DNA of 64,000 bases from Antrihabitans stalactiti (GCF_012932915.1 NZ_VCQU01000001.1:620001-684000), one strand, 5' to 3'; numbered from the stretch's first letter, positions 8,081-17,687 are shown. A program made the numbers and translations. The notes: generated by a model not told the origin, from the sequence alone.

Positions 8081-9784
8081 ATGCTGTGCATGAACACCCT
8101 CGCTCTCATCGGCCTTCTCGGTGGATTGGTCACCGGAATCTCACCGTGCATCCTTCCGGTGCTTCCGGTCATCTTCTTCTCCGGCGGCGCGCAGAGCGCA
8201 CGGGTTCCTGGGGCAGAAGAGGGAGAGCCGTCGAAGTTGCGGCCGTACCTCGTTATCCTGGGTCTGGTCGTCAGTTTCTCGGCGTTCACGCTGCTCGGGT
8301 CGACTCTGTTGGCGGCGCTCGGACTGCCGCAGGACGTGTTGCGATGGTTCGGCCTGGTAGTGCTCGTGTTGATCGGCATCGGGCTGATCGTCCCGCAATT
8401 CGAATACATCCTGGAGAAACCGTTCTCCTGGATTCCACAGCGTCAGGTCAGCGCCGAACGTGGTGGATTCGTTCTCGGGCTAGCGCTGGGAGCGGTCTAC
8501 GTGCCCTGCGCAGGACCGGTCCTCGCCGCGATCGCCGTTGCCGGATCGACCGGTGAAATAGGCACCGACACAGTAATTCTCACGGTCTCTTTCTCGATCG
8601 GCGCGGCAATTCCGTTGCTGTTCTTCGCTCTTGCCGGCCGCCGAATCGCCGAGCGAGTCAAGGCGTTCCGGCAGCGGCAACGGACGGTCCGACTCGTCGG
8701 AGGCGTTCTGATGATCGCTCTCGCCATCGGACTGGTCTTCGATCTGCCAGCACTGCTGCAGCGCGCGATACCTGATTACACGAGCGCCTTGCAGGACAAG
8801 GTCGGCGAAAAACTGGACCTCGGTGGGCTGGTGAACGACCAGAACAAGGACCTCGACAAGTGCACCAACGGCAATGCCGAGCTCGAAAGCTGTGGCACTG
8901 CACCGGATATCACCGGGATCACACAGTGGTTGAACACACCGGACGGGCAAGCCGTCGATCTCGCCAGCTTGCGCGGCAAAGTGGTGCTGATCGATTTCTG
9001 GGCGTACTCGTGCATCAACTGCCAGCGATCCATCCCGCACGTCCGCGACTGGTACGACACGTACAAGGACGTCGGCTTCGAGGTCATCGGAGTCCACTCC
9101 CCCGAGTACGCATTCGAGAAGGAAGCTCGCAATGTCGCGTCGGGCGCCGAAAAGCTGAACATCGACTATCCGATCGCTTTGGACAACACTCTGTCCACCT
9201 GGACCAACTACCGCAATCGGTACTGGCCTGCGCACTATCTGATCGACGCAACCGGAGTGGTGCGGCACGTCAAATTCGGCGAAGGCGGCTACGCCGACAC
9301 CGAGAATCTCATTCGGCAACTGCTCGAGACGGCCAAGCCCGACGCGAACCTGCCGCAGAAGACTGCGAACGCCGATGAAACTCCGACCTCGAGCACGACG
9401 CCCGAGACCTATCTCAGTGTCGGCAAGCAGGTGAACTACGGCGGCTCCCCCAGACTCGTCGAAGGCGAGGGCGGCTTCGAATTCCCCTCGATGCAGGCAG
9501 CGGATACGTTCGCGCTGCGCGGGCGCTGGAACGTCGATTTCCAGGGCGCTACCGCAGTCGACGACAAGGCCGCCATCCAGCTGAAGTATCACGCGAAGCA
9601 GGTGTTCATCGTCGTCGGCGGGCAGGGCACGATCACCGTCGATCAGAACGGGCGCCGGGAGACCATCCCGATCAGCGGTCCGCCGACGCTCTACAAGATC
9701 CACGACGGCAGCGCAAACGACCCAGGAAATCTGGTCGTCGAACTCGGCGCCGGCCTCCAAGCTTTCTCGTTCACATTCGGGTGA
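8081..9784 (+). CDS. dipZ: DipZ-type membrane protein: CcdA-like electron carrier with extracytoplasmic thioredoxin domain
   Basis: The 567-residue product has an N-terminal CcdA-like membrane domain (residues 1-230, six to seven helices) with its two redox cysteines in SPCILP (C23) and VPCAGP (C143). A thioredoxin/TlpA-like domain follows, carrying the C311-I-N-C314 active site in FWAYSCINC, and then a C-terminal beta-rich lectin-like domain. It should move reducing equivalents from the cytoplasm to exported thiols. The start may be ATG 8081 or ATG 8090. Its stop overlaps the sigK frame by 4 bp. In M. tuberculosis dipZ lies between mpt70 and mpt83 and is SigK-controlled. Confidence 0.92.
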   Translation: MLCMNTLALIGLLGGLVTGISPCILPVLPVIFFSGGAQSARVPGAEEGEPSKLRPYLVILGLVVSFSAFTLLGSTLLAALGLPQDVLRWFGLVVLVLIGIGLIVPQFEYILEKPFSWIPQRQVSAERGGFVLGLALGAVYVPCAGPVLAAIAVAGSTGEIGTDTVILTVSFSIGAAIPLLFFALAGRRIAERVKAFRQRQRTVRLVGGVLMIALAIGLVFDLPALLQRAIPDYTSALQDKVGEKLDLGGLVNDQNKDLDKCTNGNAELESCGTAPDITGITQWLNTPDGQAVDLASLRGKVVLIDFWAYSCINCQRSIPHVRDWYDTYKDVGFEVIGVHSPEYAFEKEARNVASGAEKLNIDYPIALDNTLSTWTNYRNRYWPAHYLIDATGVVRHVKFGEGGYADTENLIRQLLETAKPDANLPQKTANADETPTSSTTPETYLSVGKQVNYGGSPRLVEGEGGFEFPSMQAADTFALRGRWNVDFQGATAVDDKAAIQLKYHAKQVFIVVGGQGTITVDQNGRRETIPISGPPTLYKIHDGSANDPGNLVVELGAGLQAFSFTFG

Positions 9785-10566
9785 TTGAGATGACACCAGT
9801 CCAGAGCGTCCTCGGCAACGAACACTCGGTACAGACGATTGCGCCGGACCAACGCGATCGCCACCGACTACAGCTGCGGAGGTGCACGCCGTTGAGCATC
9901 GTTGGCCGACATCGCCTTGGGAACAACGACCCTGCCGGTTCACCCGATCTTGACACGACGTACGACGCCTGCCCGTTGCCCAACAGCGACGTAATCTCCG
10001 CGAGAGCCAAGGAGGCAGACCACCTTCGCGAACTACTGCGGCGGGTCGGAAAGTCGGACCGGGACGCATTCGCCGAGCTGTACGACGCCACGGCAGCGCG
10101 GTTGTACGGAATGGTGCTGCGGGTGCTGCGCAATCCTGGCTACAGCGAGGAGACGACGCAGGAGATCTACCTCCAGATCTGGAGCACCGCGTCGAAATAC
10201 GACCCGAACCGAGGCTCGCCGCTCGCGTGGATGATGACGATGGCGCATCGTCGGGCGATCGATCGCGTGCGCTCCGAGCAGTCGGGCGCCAATCGGGAAG
10301 CGCAATACGGCTGGAGCACCTACACACCTGACCACGACAGCGTCGTCGAAACGGTCGCGCAGCGCGACGAATCAGACGCAGTCATCGCATGCCTGCACAC
10401 TCTCACCGCGACGCAGCAGGAAGCTGTTCGGCTCGCCTATTACGGCGGCCTGACGTACCGAGAAGTCGGCGAAAAGCTTGCCGTCGCTCTGCCAACTGTG
10501 AAGTCCCGCATCCGCGAAGGGCTTCTGAAACTCAAGAACTGTTTGGGGGTGTCCACCGATGAATGA
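9781..10566 (+). CDS. sigK: ECF RNA polymerase sigma factor SigK
   Basis: The open frame is 261 residues, but the conserved sigma factor begins only near residue 75 ([23 protein letters not shown]). The true start is therefore uncertain: GTG 9781, ATG 9790, or TTG 9976, which would give the usual length of about 190 residues. Region 2 runs to [13 protein letters not shown] and region 4 includes [16 protein letters not shown]. The sequence is close to mycobacterial SigK. It overlaps dipZ by 4 bp and rskA by 8 bp, so the three genes are very likely one transcript. It should direct transcription of the fasciclin lipoprotein and its own operon once released from RskA. Confidence 0.9.
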   Translation: MIEMTPVQSVLGNEHSVQTIAPDQRDRHRLQLRRCTPLSIVGRHRLGNNDPAGSPDLDTTYDACPLPNSDVISARAKEADHLRELLRRVGKSDRDAFAELYDATAARLYGMVLRVLRNPGYSEETTQEIYLQIWSTASKYDPNRGSPLAWMMTMAHRRAIDRVRSEQSGANREAQYGWSTYTPDHDSVVETVAQRDESDAVIACLHTLTATQQEAVRLAYYGGLTYREVGEKLAVALPTVKSRIREGLLKLKNCLGVSTDE

Positions 10567-11287
10567 CGATGAAGACGGACGATCGGGTAATGCGGTGAAC
10601 ATGTTCGATCGTGGCCTGCTCAGCGCGGCATACGGATACGCGCTGGATGCAATCGATTCCGCCGAACGTGCCGATATCGAAGCTCGACTCAAAGCGGCGA
10701 GCGGCGATATGAGGCAGAACTTCCGCCGAGTCGTCCGAGAGCTGCACGAGACGATGGCAGTCGCCGCCGCAGCGGCCACGACGTCACCGCCGCCCGAGCT
10801 GCGCTCCCGCATCATGGACGCGGTCGGCCTGCTGGAGCCGGAAGTGCGCGACAACCGCAAGTGGCGGCGCATCGCCATCGCCGCCGCGGCAGCTGCCGTC
10901 GTCGGACTCGGCGGCGTCGCAGCAGTCCAGCTGACGGCCAATCAGCGCGGCAGCGTCGTCGACCTCGTGATGCAGGCACCGGACGGCAGGACCGCAACGG
11001 TCAGGCTCGCCGGTGGCACCGCAACCCTGACCTACTCCCACGAGAAAGACTCGGCGGTCCTGGAGTTCGAAGGTGTGACGCCTCCGGAGGCAGGCAAGGT
11101 CTATCAATTGTGGTTGTTCAAGGGTCCGCCGCAATCGGCGGGCACGGTGGCGGCGAGCGATCTCGGATCGCGACGCGTGATCACCGACCTCGGTCCTGCA
11201 ACGGCGTTTGCGATCACCGTCGAGCCCCTGGGTGGCTCCCCTGCCCCGACCTCCGCCCCGATCGCCTCGGTCACGCTGACGTCTTGA
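10559..11287 (+). CDS. rskA: Anti-sigma-K factor RskA
   Basis: The 242-residue protein has an N-terminal cytosolic anti-sigma domain (residues 1-95; LLSAAYGYALDAID and a helical segment with RRVVRELHETMA), one membrane helix (about 103-122, IAIAAAAAAVVGLGGVAA), and an extracytoplasmic RskA_C beta domain with the family motif VYQLWLFKG. It should hold SigK at the membrane until regulated proteolysis frees it. It is translationally coupled to sigK by an 8-bp overlap. A dispersed hairpin element starts 3 bp after the stop codon. Confidence 0.92.
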   Translation: MNDDEDGRSGNAVNMFDRGLLSAAYGYALDAIDSAERADIEARLKAASGDMRQNFRRVVRELHETMAVAAAAATTSPPPELRSRIMDAVGLLEPEVRDNRKWRRIAIAAAAAAVVGLGGVAAVQLTANQRGSVVDLVMQAPDGRTATVRLAGGTATLTYSHEKDSAVLEFEGVTPPEAGKVYQLWLFKGPPQSAGTVAASDLGSRRVITDLGPATAFAITVEPLGGSPAPTSAPIASVTLTS

Positions 11288-11289
11288 CA

Positions 11290-11348
11290 CCCACCCCTCG
11301 TGAGTCTTTTAGGAGTCCAGAGACTCCGAAAAGACTCACGAGGGTGGG
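11290..11348. repeat. Dispersed hairpin element, copy 1 (convergent gene end)
   Basis: The left arm reads CTCGTGAGTC, TTTT, AGGAGTC; the right arm is its complement with one mismatch, and flanking CCCACC/GGTGGG extends the stem to about 27 bp. The stop codon of the TerD-vWA gene (11336-11338) lies in the right arm, and the rskA stop is 3 bp to the left. A bidirectional terminator is the likely role. Other copies are at 20303, 54521 and 56383. Confidence 0.85.
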
Positions 11349-12859
11349 AGCAGTCCCTTCTGCTTCGCCTGCACGACCCAGCCGGGGTACTCGTTCATCA
11401 TGAGGTCGTAGAGCTGACCGTCGGGAAGCGACGCCGGGTCGGCGACCGAGAAGAAGTCGGCGTTGTCGAGGAATCGGCCCGGCAGGTCGTCGAGTTCTTC
11501 GAGGAACTTGAAGTCGCCCGTTGCGAGCGCCGCGAGCCTGGCGCCCAAGCCGCCGCCGGCAGGCTTGGTCCTACCGAACATGCCTTTTCGTTGCTGCGGT
11601 GGCGGAGGCGGTGCACTGGGCTGGAGCGGATTGAGGTGCTTGGCGTTGTCGTACGCCGGGTCCGGGATGACGTTCTTGGTGGACTGTCCGAGCGCCATGA
11701 ACTGCCAGAACAACGGCTCGAACGACGACCACGTGACCTGGTTGCGGGTGCCGTTCTGATCGGTCGTCTGACCATCGGTGACGAACATGACGTAGACGGG
11801 CAGCTTGTCGGGGCGTGGGGTATTACGAGGTCCCCCACCGGATTCCGGGAAGTAGAACCGCCGGACCGCTTCCATCGCGTGGTTGTAATTGGTGCCGCCT
11901 TCGAGCGGACGCCTGCGCAGCAGACCGTCCACCCAACCGCCATAGTTCTTCAGATCGAGCGGACCCTCCTCGTATCCCCCTGTGCCGAAGGTGAATACGT
12001 CGCATGCGCCGTCGTCGTCGAACTGGACAGCCAGACCGAGAATCCGCTCGCACAACTGCTGCACCTTGCCGGACCGGTACAGCGGGTGCATCGAACCCGA
12101 GATATCCAGGCACAACGCAACTCTTGCCCGGTGCTCGCTCAACCCCTTCTTCTCGAGGGAGATGCCCGCCTTCTGGACCATCTTCACCATGTTGGGCGGC
12201 TGGCCTTGCAGCTGCTTCTGCAGGCGGACCCCCTTGCTCATGCTGATCGACTGACCGCCAGCCTGCTGTGGCGGCGCCTGCCGGGGCGGCGCTTGCCGGG
12301 GCGGCGCTTGCGTCGGTGGGGGTGGCGGCGGGGCGGCAGCGGGCTCGTCGTCGACGGTGATGCCGTAATCGCCTGCAAGTCCAGCCAATCCAGAGGCCCA
12401 TCCCTGCCCGACAGCGCGGAACTTCCACGCGCCGTTGCGCTTGTACAGCTCCCCGAGCACGAACGCTGTCTCGGTTGCCGCAGGCGGGACATCGAAGCGG
12501 ACCAGCTCGTTGGCGCCGGTCTCGTCGAGTACCCGGACCGCCAGACCCCCGACCTGGCTGAACGGCGCGCCGTCTGCCGATGCGGTGACCGCGACCGTTT
12601 CGATTGCGGCGGGCATCGCTGCGAGATCGACGCTGAGAGCGTCCCTCGTACCGGACTTCCCGAGGTGCCGGACCGTGCCCTCGGCAGAGCTCGGCTGGTT
12701 GTAGAAGATCATGTCCGCGTCGGAGCGGACCTTGCCCGCCGCGGTCAGCAGCAGGGCCGTTGCGTCGAGATTCGGCCCACCTGCCCACACGACCTCGACG
12801 TTGACTTTCCGGACTCCTGCGGGGAGCCCGACGTTGCCGCCCTTGGTAATTGTCGTCAC
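11336..12859 (-). CDS. TerD-domain protein fused to a von Willebrand factor A domain
   Basis: The 507-residue protein has an N-terminal TerD domain (residues 1-170, including VRSDADMIFYNQ), a Pro/Gln-rich linker, then a vWA domain starting near residue 245 with the metal-ion motif DISGSM (DxSxS). A second Pro-rich insert (PSAPPPPPQQ) follows and the tail ends with EYPGWVVQAKQ. TerD domains bind calcium; vWA domains bind metals and protein partners. This layout occurs in bacterial stress/tellurite-type gene sets, but no other ter gene is visible nearby. A cytosolic, Ca2+-responsive scaffold is a plausible inference. Confidence 0.85.
   Translation of the reverse strand: MTTITKGGNVGLPAGVRKVNVEVVWAGGPNLDATALLLTAAGKVRSDADMIFYNQPSSAEGTVRHLGKSGTRDALSVDLAAMPAAIETVAVTASADGAPFSQVGGLAVRVLDETGANELVRFDVPPAATETAFVLGELYKRNGAWKFRAVGQGWASGLAGLAGDYGITVDDEPAAAPPPPPPTQAPPRQAPPRQAPPQQAGGQSISMSKGVRLQKQLQGQPPNMVKMVQKAGISLEKKGLSEHRARVALCLDISGSMHPLYRSGKVQQLCERILGLAVQFDDDGACDVFTFGTGGYEEGPLDLKNYGGWVDGLLRRRPLEGGTNYNHAMEAVRRFYFPESGGGPRNTPRPDKLPVYVMFVTDGQTTDQNGTRNQVTWSSFEPLFWQFMALGQSTKNVIPDPAYDNAKHLNPLQPSAPPPPPQQRKGMFGRTKPAGGGLGARLAALATGDFKFLEELDDLPGRFLDNADFFSVADPASLPDGQLYDLMMNEYPGWVVQAKQKGLLPPS
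12268..12312. repeat. Short tandem repeat in the TerD-vWA linker
   Basis: About three copies of a 15-base unit (GGGGCGGCGCTTGCC, the first with one change) encode the QAPPR-type repeats of the linker. Such repeats can vary in number between strains. Confidence 0.6.
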
Positions 12860-12881
12860 GGAGCCACTCTAGGTCGGACAG

Positions 12882-13643
12882 TCATGACCGTCGAGGCACA
12901 TCGAACTGTGCGAGCTCTGTCCGTAATGCCTGAATCTGGTTCGACAGATCCGCGACCTGAGCGCGCGTCGCCGCCTCGGACCGCTCGTCTTGCTCGGCGA
13001 CCCGCTGAATCATCCACGACGCCAAGGTCGCGGTGATGACACCGAGCAAGGCGATCCCCGCGGTCATCAACCCGAGCGCGATCAGCCGGCCGGTGTCCGT
13101 CACGGGATAAAAATCGCCGTAGCCCACGGTGGTGACGGTGACGGCCGCCCACCACAGCGCGTCGCTGAACGACTTGATGCTCGACGCCGGGTCCACACGC
13201 TCCGCCTCCAGTACCGCAAGGGAGGACACGAAAATCAGGAGTCCGGTACCGCCCGCGGCGTAGAGCACGACACGACCGCGAAACGCCGTTCCCACGGATC
13301 GCTGAAAGACCCCGACCAGGGTGACGAGGCGCAGCAGCTTCAACGGCCGCACCAACGGGAGGACGACGATCGCGAATTCGTACCAGTTGCGAACGAACCA
13401 TCGGCCCCGTTCTTCGGACAGGTAGAGCCGGATCAGATAGTCGACGGCGAAGAAGAACCAGGTCACGTACATCAGCGACTCGACGACGGTGCGTGGCGTA
13501 CCGCTGGGTTGCGCGAGGACCGAGAACGCGTACGCGACCAAGAACGCGAGCGCCGCCCCCATCATCGGCCAGTCGGTCGAGTGATGCCAGGCGTCCTCGG
13601 TCAGGTGTAGCTCGTGCGTCGGGTGCTCGGAATCGCTGGACAT
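12882..13643 (-). CDS. Voltage-gated-type potassium channel, six-helix
   Basis: The 253-residue protein has about six membrane helices and the exact potassium selectivity filter TVGYGD (about residue 175), placed between the last two helices after WWAAVTVT. A basic helix (RPLKLLRLVTLVGVFQRS) resembles a voltage-sensor S4. The C-terminal 35 residues are a charged coiled-coil-like stretch (EQDERSEAATRAQVADLSNQ) that may tetramerise. I chose the ATG at 13643; an upstream ATG at 13691 would add 16 residues. It is 22 bp upstream of the TerD-vWA gene and probably co-transcribed with it. Confidence 0.88.
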   Translation of the reverse strand: MSSDSEHPTHELHLTEDAWHHSTDWPMMGAALAFLVAYAFSVLAQPSGTPRTVVESLMYVTWFFFAVDYLIRLYLSEERGRWFVRNWYEFAIVVLPLVRPLKLLRLVTLVGVFQRSVGTAFRGRVVLYAAGGTGLLIFVSSLAVLEAERVDPASSIKSFSDALWWAAVTVTTVGYGDFYPVTDTGRLIALGLMTAGIALLGVITATLASWMIQRVAEQDERSEAATRAQVADLSNQIQALRTELAQFDVPRRS

Positions 13644-13720
13644 GGGACACAATTCTGACGCCCGAACGGGCAAACGGTCAGATATCGCCATTCAAGCGGG
13701 GAACGTGTTCTACTGAAAGT

Positions 13721-14260
13721 ATGACCATGGTTGCCGTCGACGTCAGCCGGGCTGGATTATGGGACGCCGAGGCGCTGAGCGACGTTGCGGCAGCAACATT
13801 CCCGCTTGCGTGCCCCCCGAATGCCACGCCAGAGGACATCGAGGTTTTCATCGATGAGGCCCTGTCGTACGAGCGATTCGGCGAGTACCTTTCCGACCCG
13901 AATCGCACAGTTCTCAAAGCAACAAAGAACGGGAAGATCGTCGGGTACGCGATGCTCGTCGACGGTCCACCCGAGGATCCCGCCGTCGCCAAGGTCGTGA
14001 CGCTCCGGCCGGTCCTCGAGATCAGCAAAATGTACGTCCTGCCCGGCCAGCACGGCAAAGGGGTGTCGACTGCGTTGATGTCGGCGGCCGTCGAGTTCGC
14101 GCGCCGTGGTGATTTCGCCGGCGTCTGGCTCGGCGTCAACCAACACAACCAGCGCGCGCAGCGGTTCTACACCAAGAACCATTTCGAAACCGTGGGGACG
14201 AAGACGTTCCAGGTGGGTTCGCAAACCCAGCACGACTTCGTGATGCAACGCGCGGTCTAG
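13721..14260 (+). CDS. GNAT-family acetyltransferase
   Basis: The 179-residue protein is one GNAT domain with the acetyl-CoA loop LPGQHGKGVSTALM (about residues 107-120) and the closing NQRAQRFYTKNHFETVG. The ATG at 13721 is used rather than the far upstream open frame, which overlaps the channel gene. Its position next to zapE matches Rv2669, the first gene of the conserved M. tuberculosis-like block. The stop codon interlocks with that of zapE in the four bases CTAG. The substrate is unknown. Confidence 0.85.
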   Translation: MTMVAVDVSRAGLWDAEALSDVAAATFPLACPPNATPEDIEVFIDEALSYERFGEYLSDPNRTVLKATKNGKIVGYAMLVDGPPEDPAVAKVVTLRPVLEISKMYVLPGQHGKGVSTALMSAAVEFARRGDFAGVWLGVNQHNQRAQRFYTKNHFETVGTKTFQVGSQTQHDFVMQRAV

Positions 14261-15270
14261 CTGGTTGCAGCCTCGAAGCGAGACAGGGCTAGGAGCCGAG
14301 ATGTCGCGCGCAGGTACTTCTTGCGGTAACCACCATCCAGCATTTCCTGCGTGAAAATCTGGTCGAGCTTGGCGCCGGACACCTTGACCGGAATGCTGGC
14401 GTCGTAGAGCCGGTCGGCGAGGACGACGAACCGCAGCGCAACCGCCTGATCCTCCACCGGATGCACATGTTCGATGAACACCGACGTCACGCCCGTGACG
14501 AGCTTGCCGTAGCGCGACGGGTGCAACGTGCTCAGGTGCTTGCACAGTGCGTCGAAATCGTCGAGTGTGGCGCCGGGCGTGGCATTGGCCCGATCGATCA
14601 ACATGCTGTCGGTGGCAGGTTCGGGTGCGGGCGGCAGGTCGCGATGCCGGTAGTCGGGACCGTCGACGCGGATCGTTTCGAAAATCGCCGCGAGCTTCTT
14701 GATCTCGCGCAGAAAGTCCTGGGCAGCGAACCGGCCTTCGCCCAGTTGGCCGGGCAGCGTGTTCGACGTCGCGACGATCGACACACCGCGAGCGGTCAGT
14801 TCGGCGAGCAGCCGTGAGATCAGCATCGTGTCGCCCGGATCGTCGAGTTCGAACTCGTCGATGCACAGCAGGCTGTTCGCTGCGAACTCTTCGACGGCCT
14901 TGGTGAATCCGAGCGCACCGACTACGTGGGTCAATTCGACGAACGTGCCGAAGGACTTCGGTCCGGGCGCGCTGTGGAAGATCGACGCGAGAAGGTGGGT
15001 CTTGCCGACACCGAATCCGCCATCGAGATACAGGCCAATACCGGTCCCTTGGGACTTCTTGCCGAAAAGTCCGCGCTTCCCCGACCGGATCTTCGGCAAT
15101 TTTTCGGCGAACTCCGCTGCCTTCGACACTGCGACCCGCTGGGTCGGCTCGTCCGGATTGGGAATGTAGGACGCGAAACTGACGTCGTCGAACATGGGCG
15201 GCGGCACCAATTGCGCGACCAATTGGTCGGCAGGCACAACCGGATTGCGATCGACGAGACGTTCGGGCAT
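14257..15270 (-). CDS. zapE: ZapE/AFG1-like ATPase
   Basis: The 337-residue protein is an AFG1-type P-loop ATPase. Walker A is GGFGVGKT (residues 84-91) and Walker B is LLCIDEF (134-140), with a conserved arginine-containing TSNTLPGQLGEGRF segment behind. E. coli ZapE helps Z-ring function under stress; the mitochondrial relative AFG1 acts in membrane protein quality control. The ATG at 15270 is chosen over the TTG two codons upstream. It corresponds to Rv2670c and is divergent from the pyrimidine reductase gene, with 35 bp between starts. Confidence 0.88.
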   Translation of the reverse strand: MPERLVDRNPVVPADQLVAQLVPPPMFDDVSFASYIPNPDEPTQRVAVSKAAEFAEKLPKIRSGKRGLFGKKSQGTGIGLYLDGGFGVGKTHLLASIFHSAPGPKSFGTFVELTHVVGALGFTKAVEEFAANSLLCIDEFELDDPGDTMLISRLLAELTARGVSIVATSNTLPGQLGEGRFAAQDFLREIKKLAAIFETIRVDGPDYRHRDLPPAPEPATDSMLIDRANATPGATLDDFDALCKHLSTLHPSRYGKLVTGVTSVFIEHVHPVEDQAVALRFVVLADRLYDASIPVKVSGAKLDQIFTQEMLDGGYRKKYLRATSRLLALSRFEAATS

Positions 15271-15305
15271 GGGCAAAACCCTAACGACGTGCTCTTATCT
15301 GTCTT

Positions 15306-16064
15306 GTGCAGCCTAACGATAATGGGACCCACCTCACACGGGCATCCTCGCTCGACGCCGACCAACTCCGCGACCTCTACGCCTATCCCGCCGAACTCGG
15401 TCAGCCTTGGCTTCGGGTCAATTTCATTTGCAGTATCGACGGTGCGGTCACCGTCGACGGACGCTCAGGTGGACTCGGAACACCATCGGACAGAAGAGTT
15501 TTCGCCGCGCTACGGGAGCTCACGGACGTCATTCTCGTCGGCGCCGGAACCGTGCGAACCGAAGACTATCGAGGTGCCCGGACCAACGAGCGTCTGCGGG
15601 AATGGCGGCTGGAACACGGCCTCGCAGCCGTCCCGCCCGTCGCGGTGGTGTCGGCCAGCGCCCACCTCGACCCGGCCGCGCGGTTCTTCACCGACACGAG
15701 CGTGCCACCGTTGGTCTTGACCTCCCAGCGTGCTTCCGACGTGGCCAAGAACCGGCTCACCGAGGCAGGCGCGCGCGTGCTCGAACTCGGCGCCGACGCG
15801 GTGTCGACAGTCGCCATCCTCGACACCCTTGCAGACCTGGGCCTGCACAGAGTTCTGTGCGAAGGCGGCCCGTCGCTGTTCGGTCAGTTCCTTGCCGACG
15901 ATGCGGTCGACGAGTTGTGTCTGACGACGTCACCCGTCCTCGCGGGAGGTCCGACGGGCCGAATCTCGTTCTCGCCGAAGTCGGTCGACAACGCTATGGC
16001 GTGCGGTCATATCCTCGCCGACGACGACGGCACTGTGCTCACCAGATGGGTGCGCGCCCGGTAG
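15306..16064 (+). CDS. Pyrimidine reductase family protein (RibD C-terminal domain type)
   Basis: The 252-residue protein is a RibD_C/dihydrofolate-reductase-like fold: NFICSIDGAVTVDGRSGGLG at the substrate site, DVILVGAGTVRTEDYRG, and the NADPH-side motif VLCEGGPSLFGQ. It lacks the deaminase domain of full RibD. The family reduces 5-amino-6-ribosylamino-uracil phosphate or related pteridines; the actinobacterial member Rv2671 has been reported to act on dihydrofolate as well. The start is GTG. A stand-alone copy away from other rib genes leaves its main role open. Confidence 0.85.
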   Translation: MQPNDNGTHLTRASSLDADQLRDLYAYPAELGQPWLRVNFICSIDGAVTVDGRSGGLGTPSDRRVFAALRELTDVILVGAGTVRTEDYRGARTNERLREWRLEHGLAAVPPVAVVSASAHLDPAARFFTDTSVPPLVLTSQRASDVAKNRLTEAGARVLELGADAVSTVAILDTLADLGLHRVLCEGGPSLFGQFLADDAVDELCLTTSPVLAGGPTGRISFSPKSVDNAMACGHILADDDGTVLTRWVRAR

Positions 16065-16091
16065 CGCCGGGAAACCTGGCAGGCTGTGCAT

Positions 16092-17654
16092 ATGCGTTGG
16101 ACAACCTTGGCGGCCGTCGTCGGCACCGTCGCGATGCTGTGCTCCGCCTGCGGCGCCGGACCATCGGACCGACCGGTGGTCGCGGTGAAGCAAGGTGTGG
16201 GGGGCGACAACCCGAATCCGACGACGACAAAGCCCGCCGACCAGGCGCCCGCCCTCGAGACGCCGAAAGGCGACCTCGAATGGCGGGACTGCAAAGCCCT
16301 GCTCAATCTCTACGGTCTAGGTCCGGGACCGGACGGCCTGGTTCTGCAGTGTGCGGAGTTCAACGCGCCCGTCGAATCGAACGGGTCGGTCTACGGTTCG
16401 GTCGCGATCGGCGTGCTGCGCGCCAAGCTGGCGAACACTCCTGCCGATGCGCCGCCGCTGGTGCTCACGTCCGGGTCCGATCGCCCGTCGACGATGACGC
16501 TCACCGCTCTGGCGTCGGGTCAAGGTAACGCGATCCTCAGTGCACGGCCGATCGTCGCAATCGACCGTCGCGGCATCGGTGACTCGATGGCAATCGACTG
16601 CATGAAGGCCGAAACGCGGCGCGGCCTCAACGACCTCGGCCAGTTCACCACCGCGAACGGGCAGGACGCGGTCGACACGGTCTCGGCCCTGAGTCAGGAC
16701 GCGACGATCGCGTGCAAGGACTACCTGCAGCCGCAGGAGATGGCATTCGACACCGGCCATGGCGCGGACGATCTCGAGCAGTTGCGCAAGGTGTGGGAGG
16801 TCAACACGCTCGCGATCATGGGCACCGGCAACGGCGCAAAGGTTGCACTCGCTTACGCCCAGAAGCACCCGAAGAACGTCTCGCGGCTGATTCTGGACTC
16901 CCCCGAAGGCTTCGGACTCGACGCGACGACCCTCACCGAACAGCGCCTGCAGGGTGCAGAAGCGGCGATCACCGGATTCGCAGGCCGATGCACCGGCATC
17001 AAATGCTCGCTCGGCGCCGATCCGCGGCAGGCGATCATCAACCTCGTCGAGAAAGCGAGGGCGGGTCAACTGGGGTCCATCTCGTCGAATGCACTCGTCA
17101 CCGCGATTTCGGGTTTCCTCGGTTCGCCGCGCGCCGATCAAGGCACTCGCGTTGCCGAACTGTCCGATGCGTTGAGCGCCGCGGATCGCGGCGACTACAC
17201 CGCACTCAACGGACTGATCATGCGAGCGGAAGCACAGACGAACAGCGACGGGCAGTTCGTCAACCGTTGCAGCGACGGCCAGCAATGGCCCACGCCGGCG
17301 AAGGTCCGCGAACTACAAACCGAGTGGGGGAAGAAGTACCCGATCTTCGGCCGCGACGGCGCTACCGGGATGCTGGCGTGCTCAGCCTGGCCTGTTGCGT
17401 CGCCGCAGAAGGCCCCGACGGACCTGAAACTCCCGGTCCTCGTCCTCAGTTCCGATGCCGACCCGATCACCGGCAACGGCGGACTGGCGTCGGTGACGGG
17501 TGCGCTGAACAGTGGCGGGGCCCGGGTTGCGGCAATCAGCTGGCGCGGCTGGGGTCACCCGGCTTCGGCGCACTCTGGTTGTGTACAGCAAGCGGTCGCC
17601 GCGTACATCGAGTCGGGCAAACTGCCGAAGAACGGCACAGTCTGCCCGGCTTGA
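16092..17654 (+). CDS. Secreted lipoprotein alpha/beta hydrolase (TAP-like peptidase family)
   Basis: The 520-residue protein has a lipoprotein signal with lipobox LCSAC (Cys near 18), then an alpha/beta-hydrolase fold. The nucleophile region is IMGTGNGAKVALAYAQKHP, in which the usual GxSxG serine is replaced by Asn (GTGNG); VAIDRRGIGDSM gives the oxyanion-side strand. The C-terminal part (PVLVLSSDADPITG, then GWGHPA) is the TAP-like domain with probable Asp and His. It matches Rv2672, annotated as a possible secreted protease. The serine-to-asparagine change raises doubt about normal catalysis. ATG 16092 is preferred to GTG 16086. Confidence 0.85.
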   Translation: MRWTTLAAVVGTVAMLCSACGAGPSDRPVVAVKQGVGGDNPNPTTTKPADQAPALETPKGDLEWRDCKALLNLYGLGPGPDGLVLQCAEFNAPVESNGSVYGSVAIGVLRAKLANTPADAPPLVLTSGSDRPSTMTLTALASGQGNAILSARPIVAIDRRGIGDSMAIDCMKAETRRGLNDLGQFTTANGQDAVDTVSALSQDATIACKDYLQPQEMAFDTGHGADDLEQLRKVWEVNTLAIMGTGNGAKVALAYAQKHPKNVSRLILDSPEGFGLDATTLTEQRLQGAEAAITGFAGRCTGIKCSLGADPRQAIINLVEKARAGQLGSISSNALVTAISGFLGSPRADQGTRVAELSDALSAADRGDYTALNGLIMRAEAQTNSDGQFVNRCSDGQQWPTPAKVRELQTEWGKKYPIFGRDGATGMLACSAWPVASPQKAPTDLKLPVLVLSSDADPITGNGGLASVTGALNSGGARVAAISWRGWGHPASAHSGCVQQAVAAYIESGKLPKNGTVCPA

Positions 17655-17687
17655 CCGGGGTGTCCGACCGGCGTCGGTAGCCGATCG

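Noticed and set aside
8480-10327. A 615-codon minus-strand frame opposite dipZ and sigK
   Set aside because: It lies antisense to two strongly supported genes and its composition is that of high-GC shadow frames.
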